Origin: an uncultured Bacteroidaceae bacterium
GTDB taxonomy: Bacteria; Bacteroidota; Bacteroidia; Bacteroidales; Bacteroidaceae
DNA length: 53,251 nt
Direction of reading: 5' to 3'
Assembly: GCA_934271655.1 (NCBI GenBank)
Contig: CAKQRW010000017.1
Coordinates: 1 to 53,251, forward strand
In this document: positions 18,468-26,512 of the stretch, in pieces
How positions within the stretch are numbered: the stretch's first letter is position 1
How the letters are laid out: the number at the start of each line of letters is the position of its first letter
The notes under the pieces: generated by a model
Told to the model about the DNA's origin: nothing
The model's database searches: none
The model's input: only the letters and a program-made list of their open reading frames with translations
Made by a program: the position numbers and the translations under genes

Positions 18468-19469
18468 ATGCAATACGTAGGAATACAAACGCAGATAGAC
18501 CGAAACAACCGCAAGAGCGTGGCGCTCTTGCTCTTGTTTCCTTGCATCATACTCGCGGCGGTGTGGATATTCTGCTGCATCTTCGGCTGCGAGTCATACT
18601 ATGACGACAGCTACAACGAGGTCGGCTACCACATGAACTGGGATGTGGTCAATGCAGCTTGGATGAAGGCTGTGCCATGGGTGGTGGGCATTGTCGGCAT
18701 ATGGTTTGCGATAGCCTATGCCTTCAACTCCAGCATGATACAGCATGCCACAGGCTCTCGGCCGCTGGAGCGCAGGGACAATCCGCGCATATACAACATG
18801 GTGGAGAATCTCTGCATGTCGTGCGGCATGGACATGCCAAAGATAAATGTCATCGACGACCCGCAGCTCAATGCCTTCGCCTCTGGCATCAACAAGAAGA
18901 CATATACGGTCACACTCACCACTGGAATCATCCGTCTGCTCGACGACGCTGAGCTGGAGGGAGTGATAGCGCATGAGCTGACACACATACGCAACCGTGA
19001 CACCCGCCTGCTCATTGTGAGCATCGTCTTTGTGGGCATCGTGGCCACCGTGCTCAATGTGCTTGTGAACATAGTCCTGAGAATGTTCTTGTATGGCGGC
19101 GGACGCAGGTCTCGTGACGACAAGGAGGGTGGTGGAGTGGCTCTCATAGTGATGTGCATAGTGGCTATTGTCTGCTCTGCCATAGCTTATTTCTTCGTGT
19201 CCATCACGCGCTTTGCCATCTCTCGCAAACGTGAGTTCATGGCAGATGCCGGAGGGGCCGAGCTTACCCGCAATCCTCGTGCTCTGGCTTCCGCCCTGCG
19301 CAAGATATCGGCCAATCCAGGCCTTGGCAATGTAAACCGTGAGGACATAGCCCAGCTCTACATCATACATCCAAAGAAACTGTCCCAGAACCTGCTCGAC
19401 AAGCTGAGCTCCATGTTCAGCACGCATCCGAGCACCGAGGAGCGCATACGCATACTGGAGCAGTTCTGA
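18468..19469 (+). CDS. htpX: M48 family (HtpX-like) membrane metalloprotease
   Basis: This 333-aa protein has two membrane helices near residues 22-45 and 68-88. The zinc motif HELTHIRNRD (about 168) is the HExxH of M48 peptidases. A second hydrophobic pair follows (IVFVGIVATVLNVLVNIVL; ALIVMCIVAIVCSAIAYFFV), then SRKREFMADAGGAELT, which supplies the third zinc ligand (the Glu of EF.AD). Family members cleave misfolded inner-membrane proteins with the active site facing the cytoplasm. It lies 42 bp behind lemA on the same strand, a conserved pairing. The C-terminus STHPSTEERIRILEQF is typical. A long antisense frame over this gene is a shadow. Confidence 0.93.
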   Translation: MQYVGIQTQIDRNNRKSVALLLLFPCIILAAVWIFCCIFGCESYYDDSYNEVGYHMNWDVVNAAWMKAVPWVVGIVGIWFAIAYAFNSSMIQHATGSRPLERRDNPRIYNMVENLCMSCGMDMPKINVIDDPQLNAFASGINKKTYTVTLTTGIIRLLDDAELEGVIAHELTHIRNRDTRLLIVSIVFVGIVATVLNVLVNIVLRMFLYGGGRRSRDDKEGGGVALIVMCIVAIVCSAIAYFFVSITRFAISRKREFMADAGGAELTRNPRALASALRKISANPGLGNVNREDIAQLYIIHPKKLSQNLLDKLSSMFSTHPSTEERIRILEQF

Positions 19470-19580
19470 TGCGCCGACTTTGCGCTGCGGTGAATGCGAA
19501 ACAATGCTGTCGCAGCGGCAGATAAACAGAATGATAAAATGCCCGAAAGAGAGGGTACGGCAAATATAATGACAATGATG

Positions 19581-19635
19581 AACAGAAGTTTCGCAAGTTG
19601 GTATATAATATATATTCACTTGCGAAACTTCTGTT
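19581..19635. repeat. Perfect 18-bp inverted repeat upstream of a glycosyltransferase gene
   Basis: The arms 19581-19598 and 19618-19635 are exact reverse complements. They flank a 19-nt loop made almost only of A and T (TATATAATATATAT). No T-run follows on either strand, so it is not an ordinary terminator. It ends 17 bp before the ATG at 19653. Confidence 0.85.
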
Positions 19636-19652
19636 ATGAACACCTGCTTACG

Positions 19653-20408
19653 ATGATTATAACAATACTTATATGTACCATTGACGAGGGAATATTGAAA
19701 GTGCCCCATGTGCTGATGCCACAGCAGGAAGGGGTTTGTTACGTCGTCTCCATGCAATGGACGAAAGAGGACAGTTTGGCTCTCGTGCCTAATTGCCTAA
19801 AGGAGCGTGAAGATGTGAGCATCACTTATTTGCGAGGCGCAGGGCTAAGCCGCAACCGCAACAACGCGCTGGCTTGCGCTAAAGGCGATGTGATGGTCAT
19901 TGCAGATGATGACAACAGGTACAAGCCAGAGTTTTTTGATAATATACGCTCTGCCTATGAGGAGCATCCAGATGCTGATGTCATCACTTTCCAGGCCCAA
20001 GACTTAGACGGCCATCCCTTACATAAGTATCCAGCGCCGTATGTGACTTCCATGGAGATGACTTTCCGCAGCCATGTGAAAACACGTTTCAATGAGCGTT
20101 TCGGGCTCGGCAGCGGAGTGTTCTGCGCAGGAGAGGAGCAGGTGTGGATGAAGGATGCGCAGGATGAGGGATGGAATGTGATGTATGTCCCTGTGCCGAT
20201 AGTCATGACCCGACGCGACACCACAGGCACACATTTCTTGGAGAGGCCACAGCTGCAGATATGCAAGGGTGCGGTTTTCCGGTATGTGTATGGCACGGTG
20301 GATGCGGTGTGGCGAAGCATAAAGGAAGCCGGTTGGTATTTAGTTCACAAGGGCGAGAATCCATTCCCTATTCTGCTGAATATGATAAAAGGCATACGCT
20401 CGCTCTGA
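19653..20408 (+). CDS. Glycosyltransferase, GT-A fold (family 2-like)
   Basis: This 251-aa enzyme should transfer a sugar from a nucleotide donor in the cytoplasm. Visible signatures are the LSRNRNNALACAKGDVMVIADDDN block (the ADDDN part being the DxD-type metal/nucleotide site) and the later GSGVFCAGEEQVWMKDA segment, typical of the acceptor half of GT-A enzymes. It lacks the usual long N-terminal strand-helix repeat, so it is short for the family. The frame is open back to 19494, but the residues before MIITILICTIDEG run through the inverted repeat and look non-coding, so the ATG at 19653 is preferred. The acceptor is unknown. Two more glycosyltransferases follow within 2.5 kb, which suggests cell-surface glycan synthesis. 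Confidence 0.8.
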   Translation: MIITILICTIDEGILKVPHVLMPQQEGVCYVVSMQWTKEDSLALVPNCLKEREDVSITYLRGAGLSRNRNNALACAKGDVMVIADDDNRYKPEFFDNIRSAYEEHPDADVITFQAQDLDGHPLHKYPAPYVTSMEMTFRSHVKTRFNERFGLGSGVFCAGEEQVWMKDAQDEGWNVMYVPVPIVMTRRDTTGTHFLERPQLQICKGAVFRYVYGTVDAVWRSIKEAGWYLVHKGENPFPILLNMIKGIRSL

Positions 20409-20433
20409 CAAATTAAGTAGGTGTCGCCAATCA

Positions 20434-20672
20434 TTAAATAGTCTCGTTGAAACTATGTGCCCTTAAATAGCCCAGTAGAAAATGGCCGTTTAGGGTAAGT
20501 GTCCTGTGGAAACATCCAACCTTAAAGCTGTAGGTGTCTATAAACAGACTCCCTTAAAGGTGAGCGTCTTGTGGAAACTCCCCCCTTTAAAGCTGTAGGT
20601 ATCTGTAAACAGACTCCCTTAAAGGTGAGCCTCCTGTGGAAACACCCTCTTAAAGTGTCTCGTAGAAATTGA
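20434..20672. repeat. Tandem array of 26-33 bp units merging into the glycosyltransferase 3' end
   Basis: Units starting with TTAAA or a close variant begin at 20434, 20463, 20489, 20522, 20554, 20587, 20619 and 20650. Two types alternate (TTAAAGCTGTAGGT and TTAAAGGTGAG), giving a near-perfect 65-bp higher-order repeat at 20522-20586 and 20587-20649. The last unit, at 20650, is the stop codon and final codons of the minus-strand gene. The array sits between two convergent genes. Confidence 0.8.
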
Positions 20673-21738
20673 TATACTCTTTTGCAACCTTGATGTAGTC
20701 ATGATGCTTCTTCACGTATTCCACACTTTGTTTCTTAAGTTCCGGAATTCTGTCTTGACTCATCAACAGTGTTTCAATCTCCTTGTAACAGCTCTCGTAT
20801 GTAGGTTCTACATTGATTATAGGGCACAGCTCTTTCTCGTTGAGTATGTCATAGTTCTCTGGCTCGCCGCCTCCGATGTTGATGATTCCCTTAGACATGG
20901 CAAGCAGAGAATTCATGGCAGGAGTGTAACTGTACAGCTGGTCCAATATGGCATCGGCCTCATTCATCATGCTCTGGTATTTGGCGAATGGCACAGCGCA
21001 GGCTACTTGCAGATTCATCATCCCAGGGTGAGCCGCATCAACATCTTGGGCTGCTTTCAGCATGATGTCCGTTCCCTTGTATGCGCTTCTATTCTTGCTT
21101 ATGCCTATGAATATGTTTACAGGGTCATGAGCCTTGTAGGAAAGATGCTCTTCAGGCAACTTGATGGGAAAAGGAATGAATGTCATCTTGTCCTTGAACT
21201 GTTGGTATGTGACCCAGTATTCGTATAGTCCCGCCACGATGCCGTCACAGTCTTCTGCAATCATTCTGTTGAGTGTCTCTTTCGGAGTGCCAGTCCACTC
21301 ATTTCTGTATCGCTCTGCTTCGGCGTCAGTCCTTATCTTGTCTCCAAAATTGAAGTCGCTGTATCTGAGCGGGCGTTCATAAGTGTTGACGTGAGCCCAA
21401 TAGTAGTCCATGCCGAACGCACCGAGCACAATCTTGCCGTTGTGCCTGCGCAGATACCGGTAGAAGGGAGCGAGCCTCTCTGCTTTTAGTTCAAGGAACA
21501 TGGGATTGATGAGCTGCACCACGTCGTAGCCACGGAATGTGGGGAGAGCCTTCATGAGTCTCCACACAAAGCTGGTGTTGCCTCTCAACCCGAATCCGCG
21601 CTTTAGGTCAATGTCGCGCGGATAGTCTTTCCATTTGTCTCCATCACTCGCCACCACACATTCATGTCCTATGGCGCGCAGTCCCTCAGACAGAGTGGCG
21701 TGAACATTGGAATAGTCTCCTAAAAGTAGTATTCGCAT
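20650..21738 (-). CDS. Glycosyltransferase, GT-B fold (family 4-like)
   Basis: This 362-aa protein has an N-terminal Rossmann half starting MRILLLGDYSNVHATLSEGL, a glycine-containing donor-facing loop, and a C-terminal half with FIGISKNRSAYKGTDIMLKAA followed by YTPAMNSLLAMSKGIINIGGGEPE. In that last segment, E/P-rich GGGEPE occupies the place of the usual EX7E donor motif. The organisation fits GT-B sugar transferases. Donor and acceptor cannot be read from the sequence. It is convergent with the glycosyltransferase at 19653 and divergent from the one at 21917. A TACCTTTG box lies 69 bp upstream. Confidence 0.75.
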   Translation of the reverse strand: MRILLLGDYSNVHATLSEGLRAIGHECVVASDGDKWKDYPRDIDLKRGFGLRGNTSFVWRLMKALPTFRGYDVVQLINPMFLELKAERLAPFYRYLRRHNGKIVLGAFGMDYYWAHVNTYERPLRYSDFNFGDKIRTDAEAERYRNEWTGTPKETLNRMIAEDCDGIVAGLYEYWVTYQQFKDKMTFIPFPIKLPEEHLSYKAHDPVNIFIGISKNRSAYKGTDIMLKAAQDVDAAHPGMMNLQVACAVPFAKYQSMMNEADAILDQLYSYTPAMNSLLAMSKGIINIGGGEPENYDILNEKELCPIINVEPTYESCYKEIETLLMSQDRIPELKKQSVEYVKKHHDYIKVAKEYINFYETL

Positions 21739-21806
21739 TGTGCTGTTATATTGTTTTTTCTGGTATGATATATGCAGGTTGCCAATTCTTGGCTCGCTTT
21801 ACATGA

Positions 21807-21814
21807 CAAAGGTA
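21807..21814 (-). promoter_or_regulatory. -7 box of the minus-strand glycosyltransferase promoter
   Basis: The minus strand reads TACCTTTG, 69 bp before the ATG at 21738. No TTTG lies at the ideal -33 spacing. Confidence 0.45.
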
Positions 21815-21888
21815 AGTAAATAACTCCAAAAGCGCGGCCAAATAAAACAAAAAGTGCCTTGGCGTGAGGAAAAGTCAAAAAAAATATA

Positions 21889-21896
21889 TAAGTTTG
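21889..21896 (+). promoter_or_regulatory. -7 box of the plus-strand glycosyltransferase promoter
   Basis: TAAGTTTG matches TAnnTTTG and lies 20 bp before the ATG at 21917, so the leader would be very short. The -33 element is weak. Confidence 0.45.
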
Positions 21897-21916
21897 CATT
21901 CAAAACGTGAAGAAAT

Positions 21917-22942
21917 ATGGATATAACAGTAATCGTGCCTGTCAAAAACAGGCGTGAGCATATAGGAAAAACGCTCGACTCTATCATGAAGTCTGGCTTG
22001 CAGCCCACAGAAATCATCATCGTCGACAACGAGAGCACCGACGGCACATACCAGTTCTGCGAGCAGTACATCAAGAATAGAAGCAACATCACCCTCTTGC
22101 GTGAGACCTTTCCAGGAGCGGCTGCCGCTCGCAACAAAGGGCTAAAGTCGTGCAAGACAGAGTGGGTGTATTTCTTCGACAGCGATGACCTGTTCGATTA
22201 CAACTATATCTCCACTATGCAGAGACTCAATGCCGAGGACTATGATGTTGTGGCCACACCGTCAAACATGGTTGTCAAGGGCAAGGAAAGCGTCCGCACA
22301 TTCATTCCAGACAGTGACCCAAGCGTACAGATATTGGCTGGCGTGCTCAATACCCAGGGCATGCTTTTCAAGACACGTTTTTTGAAGGACATAGGCGCAT
22401 GGAACATACAGTGCCGCATATGGAATGATTGGGAACTTGGGCTGCGTGTGCTGCTTCACCGCCCCAAGATACTGTGGTATACAGAGAAGGCTTTCCATAC
22501 CATCAATGTGCACCCCGACAGCATAACAGGCGAGAACTTTTCTCAGAGCTACAAGCAGCTCATCAGCACGCTCACCGTGGCCATCAACGACCTGCACTCG
22601 TCTATCCTGCAACCTCTCTCACGCCATCATGCGCAGAATCTCGCGTGTCTCTATCCCAATCTTGAGCGTCTGGCGTTTCCGCTCTATCTGCGTGCGTCTA
22701 TCCTTGTTGGGCAGATGCAGAAGGAGAGACTCCTGCACAAGAACATGAAGGAAAAGATGGCAGTGCAGTCACTGAAGGTCTTCATCCATGATTTCTTCCA
22801 GCCTACACCCATGCAGCGGCTGATAGGTCATGCCATAAGACTCTACACAGCCATGGGCGGAAGAGGCTCCTGGCGAATGGCTCTGGCTATATGCAAGAAT
22901 GTGAAGATGCCGCAGCGCACAAGAGAAAGAGAATCATATTGA
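21917..22942 (+). CDS. Family 2 glycosyltransferase
   Basis: This 341-aa enzyme shows the complete GT2 signature. The N-terminus is MDITVIVPVKNRREHIGKTL, then EIIIVDNESTDGTYQF, GAAAARNKGLKSCKTEWVYF and the metal-binding FDSDD (about residue 92). WNDWELGLRVL follows in the acceptor half. It probably builds a surface polysaccharide, lipid or protein glycan at the cytoplasmic face of the membrane. The C-terminal third is basic and helical with no clear membrane segment. It is divergent from the GT-B enzyme on the other strand, so the three clustered transferases are not one operon but may serve one pathway. Confidence 0.9.
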   Translation: MDITVIVPVKNRREHIGKTLDSIMKSGLQPTEIIIVDNESTDGTYQFCEQYIKNRSNITLLRETFPGAAAARNKGLKSCKTEWVYFFDSDDLFDYNYISTMQRLNAEDYDVVATPSNMVVKGKESVRTFIPDSDPSVQILAGVLNTQGMLFKTRFLKDIGAWNIQCRIWNDWELGLRVLLHRPKILWYTEKAFHTINVHPDSITGENFSQSYKQLISTLTVAINDLHSSILQPLSRHHAQNLACLYPNLERLAFPLYLRASILVGQMQKERLLHKNMKEKMAVQSLKVFIHDFFQPTPMQRLIGHAIRLYTAMGGRGSWRMALAICKNVKMPQRTRERESY

Positions 22943-23050
22943 CACAAGATATCTTCATGCGAGATGTGTTCACGTGGAACTCATTTACGTGATATGTCTC
23001 GACACTCGTTCTCGTGGCTCGATATGTCTCTACGCAAGTTCTCTTGACAC
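22931..23050. repeat. Tandem array, 30-bp unit, starting at a stop codon
   Basis: GATATGTCTC occurs at 22991 and 23021, and the related GAGATGTGTT at 22961, an exact 30-bp period. The preceding 30 bp (22931-22960) contain the glycosyltransferase stop codon and match the last unit at 18 of 30 positions. The array lies between that gene and aroB. Confidence 0.65.
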
Positions 23051-23129
23051 AAAAGAATAAAAAGCAACACGTCAAAACTCAATTATTTACGGTGGCTATT
23101 TATTGTGACCACCTAAATGCACACTAATC

Positions 23130-24176
23130 ATGGCAAACAACGTTATCATTTCTACAAATATAAAGGACACACTCACGCAGGCCGTCAATGAGATAGAGCA
23201 TGACAAGCTCTTTCTCCTTACAGACGAGACAACACACGCTCTGTGCCTGCCTCTTGTGGCAGACATTCCTTGCATGAAGGAGGCTGTGCACATCGTCATA
23301 GGAGCTACAGACACTCATAAGAATCTGGAGACACTGGCCTCTGTGTGGACGGCAATGGGCAATGGGGGAGGCACGCGCCATTCTCTCATGGTCAACCTTG
23401 GAGGCGGCATGGTGACAGATCTTGGTGGCTTTGCGGCCAGCACGTTCAAGCGCGGGATAAAGTATATCAATATTCCCACCACGCTTCTCAGCATGGTAGA
23501 CGCAAGCGTGGGTGGCAAGACTGGCATCAACTTCAACGGACTCAAGAATGAGATTGGCGTGTTCAACTCTCCAGCGACCGTCATCATTGACACAGAGTTT
23601 CTGAAGACTCTCGACCATGCCAATATATGCTCAGGCTATGCCGAGATGCTCAAGCACGGACTCATATCCACAGAGGAGAATTATGCAGAGCTTCTCAGCT
23701 TTGACCTGAATGATGTGGATTACGCTCACCTTGGACAGATGGTGGGAACATCAGTTGCCATCAAGGAGAGGGTGGTGGAGGAAGACCCTTTTGAGCATGG
23801 CATACGCAAGGCGCTTAACCTTGGCCACACGGCAGGACATGCCTTCGAGAGCTGGTCGCTCACCCGCAAGCCTTATCTGCACGGCTATGCTGTGGCTTGG
23901 GGATTGATATGCGAGCTTTACCTGTCATGCGCCAAGACTGGCTTCCCGACCGACAAGATGCGCCAGACTGTGCGCTTCATCAAGGATAACTATGGCACAC
24001 TCCCTGTCACCTGCGACGACTATGAGGAACTGTATGCTTATATGACCCACGACAAGAAGAATACTGCCGGCATCATCAATTTCACTCTGCTCGGCGGAAT
24101 AGGCGATATACGCATCAACCAGACAGCCAACAAAAAGGAAATATTTGAGATGCTTGACTTCTTCAGGGAGGGATAG
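23130..24176 (+). CDS. aroB: 3-dehydroquinate synthase
   Basis: This enzyme makes 3-dehydroquinate from DAHP, the second step of the shikimate pathway. It is NAD- and metal-dependent and cytoplasmic. At 348 aa it has the family's usual length. Signatures are the NAD-binding LGGGMVTDLGGFAAST (about 91-106), PTTLLSMVDASVGGKTGIN (about 118-136), the metal ligand region SGYAEMLKHG, and ALNLGHTAGHAFE with its two His ligands. The ATG at 23130 gives the normal N-terminus. No -7 box is obvious in the 187-bp gap, which is occupied by a tandem array, so expression may come from readthrough or a non-consensus promoter. The stop codon is the first bases of the next tandem array. Confidence 0.95.
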   Translation: MANNVIISTNIKDTLTQAVNEIEHDKLFLLTDETTHALCLPLVADIPCMKEAVHIVIGATDTHKNLETLASVWTAMGNGGGTRHSLMVNLGGGMVTDLGGFAASTFKRGIKYINIPTTLLSMVDASVGGKTGINFNGLKNEIGVFNSPATVIIDTEFLKTLDHANICSGYAEMLKHGLISTEENYAELLSFDLNDVDYAHLGQMVGTSVAIKERVVEEDPFEHGIRKALNLGHTAGHAFESWSLTRKPYLHGYAVAWGLICELYLSCAKTGFPTDKMRQTVRFIKDNYGTLPVTCDDYEELYAYMTHDKKNTAGIINFTLLGGIGDIRINQTANKKEIFEMLDFFREG

Positions 24177-24414
24177 CTTCTATACTACTATAGCTTCTAT
24201 ACTACTATAGCTTCTATACAACTGTAGCTCTTATAGCCACTATAGCTTCTATACAACTGTAGCTCTTATAGCCACTATAGCTTCTATACAACTGTAGCTC
24301 TTATAGCCACTATAGCTTCTATACAACTATAGCTCTTATAGCCACTATAGCTCTTATAGCCACTATAGCTTCTATACAACTATAGCTCCTGTACCACTAT
24401 AGCCTTTATAGCTT
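24174..24414. repeat. Tandem array of alternating 17- and 18-bp units beginning at the aroB stop codon
   Basis: Fourteen units start with TAGC. Type A is TAGCTTCTATACAACTG (17 bp) and type B is TAGCTCTTATAGCCACTA (18 bp). In the middle they alternate as a 35-bp higher-order repeat. The TAG of the first unit is the aroB stop codon (24174-24176). The last unit runs into the A-tract of the bidirectional terminator. It fills the convergent gap between aroB and the GH97 gene. Confidence 0.9.
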
Positions 24415-24422
24415 AAAAAAAT

Positions 24423-24464
24423 AAGCATCTCCCTTGCTCTATTCTCAGAGCAAGGGAGATGCTT
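24423..24464. terminator. Bidirectional rho-independent terminator
   Basis: A perfect 18-bp stem (24423-24440 with 24447-24464) has a 6-nt loop. An A-tract precedes it (T-run on the minus strand) and TTCATTT follows on the plus strand. It serves convergent aroB and the GH97 gene. Confidence 0.9.
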
Positions 24465-24485
24465 TTCATTTATGAGTGCTTATCA

Positions 24486-26495
24486 TTATTTCACTATCAC
24501 GAAGCCGCCCTGGTCAGCCATTGTCACGGTATATGTGCCGTTCTTCTTGACTTTAGCTTTCGTCAGTTGAGGCTCCTTGTCTTTGATGTTGTCGCTGTAC
24601 ACGCTCACGTTGTCGCCCTTTGTCAGCATAGGCAGTTGGAGACGGAGTGTGAGAGGCTTGCCTGTGGCATTGTTGCCGGCAATGTACCACTTGTCGCCAT
24701 GGCGGCGGGCAAGAACCACATACTTGCCAGGGTAGCCGTCAATGAACACTGTCTCGTCCCATACAGTAGGCACATCGCGCAGGAAGTCCATGCAAAGAGC
24801 AGGAGCAGGCGCGCCCTTCTCAGAAGGCTTCATGTCCTTGGTGGCCTCAGTAGGCATGTTTTCGGGAGTGATGGCAAAGTTCTGGATAGGATTCTGGAAC
24901 AGCACGCATGTGGCCAGCTCGTGGCAGTCAGTAGTGCGGCGTGTCACACCGCCTGTGTTGCCCCTGTTCAGATGCCTGTTCATGAAGCATCCGCCAAACT
25001 CCATGCAGCCTATTGTGTTGCGGATAAACGGATGGGTAGAGGTGTCTTTGGCCTCTCTGTCGGCCGCATGCTGTGTGAAGTAGATGTTCTCAGATGCCAG
25101 CACGGCCTCGCTGCCCACGTAGTTTGGATACATGCGCTCCCAGCCGCGTGGGATGGTGCAGCCATGGAAGATGACCATAAGGCCATACTCGTTGGCGTCG
25201 GAGAGGATGGACTCATACAGGCGCATAGTCTCTTGCTTGTCGCCTCCGAAGAAGTCGACCTTGATGCCTTTCACGCCAATCTTCTGCATCCATTTCATCA
25301 CCTTCTTGCGCTCAATAGGATTGTCCATCTTGTTGATAGGACCCTGCTCTATGTCATTCCAGTAGCCGCTTGAGCTCCACCACAGGAACACATCAACGCC
25401 CATTCCATTGACAGTCTTGACAAACTTCGCCATGTTGTCGTAGCCGATGTTGGTGTCCCACCAGTTGTCAATGAGGAGATACTCGTATCCCATATCCTTT
25501 GAGAGCTTGGCAAACTCCATGAGGTCTTTGGTGTTGATGGAGTTGTCTTGCCATACTATCCAAGACCATGTGCCTTTGCCATACTTGTAGTTCTGTGATG
25601 CCTCATAGCGTGGCTCCACATAGTTCCATGGCACAGTGGTCTCCACGATAGGCTTGAGATTGTTTGCCACGGTGAGCGTGCGCCAAGGAGTGTTGCCTGG
25701 AAGTTTCATGGCTGGCTCCACTGTGCCATTGCCACCATTCTCCTCTGGCATAGGAAACTCCACCGTGTAGAGACCGTCGCCCTTCATGTCTGAGAGACGT
25801 GAGGCGCAATAGCGGCTGTCCACATCAGTCTCGCTCACCAGCACCCATCCATCGTTGCCTACCTTGAAGAGGCCTGGGAATGTATAGCCGTGTCCATACT
25901 GGCTTTTAGAGGTCATTGGTTCGTCATACTTGTATTCCTCCTCGTATGAAGGCTTGGTGCCCTTCCAGCCAATCATGGCATCGCTCTGAGGTGTGAGGAA
26001 GGTTGTCGTCTGGCTTGGGAAATCAAAGCCTGTGGCCTCCTTCATGATGCGTATGGAGAATTTCTTTCCGTTGGCTTTGCTCTTGTGGTTGGGGATGCAA
26101 TAGCGGAAAGCCACATCGTTGTCGCTCACGCGAAACTCGATGTTGTATGCGTTGCCCTGGGCATTCTCCAGCGAGACGATGAGCTGGTTGTCCTTGACAT
26201 GTACGGTGCTGCACTTGGAGCGGTCCATGCTGTAGGTGAAGTCAGACGAGCCTGTGTCCGCTTTCTTGTACTTGATGTCCTTGCTGAAGTCGCCGTTGTC
26301 GGCGATGAAGCCAAGCGGACTGTAGTCGAGCATCTGCTTGTTGTCGTAGAGCACCTCATACATTGGCTTTGTGTTTCTGATGTCGAAGTTCACCTTCAGT
26401 CTTCCATCAGGGCTGCTCACGCTTGCCACCTGTGCGTTTGCTGCAATGGCCGCAAGCATGGCGGGTAGGATAAGTAAACGTTTGTTTAATGTCAT
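24486..26495 (-). CDS. Secreted/periplasmic GH97 glycoside hydrolase, retaining alpha-galactosidase type
   Basis: The signal peptide is at residues 1-21 (ending AAIAANAQ). The N-terminal beta-supersandwich begins VSSPDGRLKVNFDIRNTKPMY. The TIM barrel contains YLLIDNWWDTNIGYDN, VFLWWSSSGYWND and the nucleophile region GIKVDFFGGDKQ (Asp about 414), then GSEAVLASE (about 465), the position of the acid/base region. A C-terminal beta domain ends GGFVIVK. GH97 splits into inverting alpha-glucosidases (SusB) and retaining alpha-galactosidases. The Asp in KVDFFGGD fits the retaining group; this subgroup call is from recalled family knowledge. At 669 aa it is of normal length. It lies 17 bp downstream of the nrnA-like gene and is probably cotranscribed, with no SusC/D pair nearby. 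Confidence 0.92.
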   Translation of the reverse strand: MTLNKRLLILPAMLAAIAANAQVASVSSPDGRLKVNFDIRNTKPMYEVLYDNKQMLDYSPLGFIADNGDFSKDIKYKKADTGSSDFTYSMDRSKCSTVHVKDNQLIVSLENAQGNAYNIEFRVSDNDVAFRYCIPNHKSKANGKKFSIRIMKEATGFDFPSQTTTFLTPQSDAMIGWKGTKPSYEEEYKYDEPMTSKSQYGHGYTFPGLFKVGNDGWVLVSETDVDSRYCASRLSDMKGDGLYTVEFPMPEENGGNGTVEPAMKLPGNTPWRTLTVANNLKPIVETTVPWNYVEPRYEASQNYKYGKGTWSWIVWQDNSINTKDLMEFAKLSKDMGYEYLLIDNWWDTNIGYDNMAKFVKTVNGMGVDVFLWWSSSGYWNDIEQGPINKMDNPIERKKVMKWMQKIGVKGIKVDFFGGDKQETMRLYESILSDANEYGLMVIFHGCTIPRGWERMYPNYVGSEAVLASENIYFTQHAADREAKDTSTHPFIRNTIGCMEFGGCFMNRHLNRGNTGGVTRRTTDCHELATCVLFQNPIQNFAITPENMPTEATKDMKPSEKGAPAPALCMDFLRDVPTVWDETVFIDGYPGKYVVLARRHGDKWYIAGNNATGKPLTLRLQLPMLTKGDNVSVYSDNIKDKEPQLTKAKVKKNGTYTVTMADQGGFVIVK

Positions 26496-26512
26496 GATTA
26501 TTTGTTTGATAA

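Noticed and set aside
19581..19635. Inverted repeat considered as an htpX terminator
   Set aside because: No T-run follows on either strand and the spacer is long, so it was listed as a structural or regulatory repeat.
18594..19757. 387-aa open frame antisense to htpX
   Set aside because: It is His-rich with no domain, and lies opposite a gene with clear M48 motifs. Codon bias of the real gene explains the open frame.
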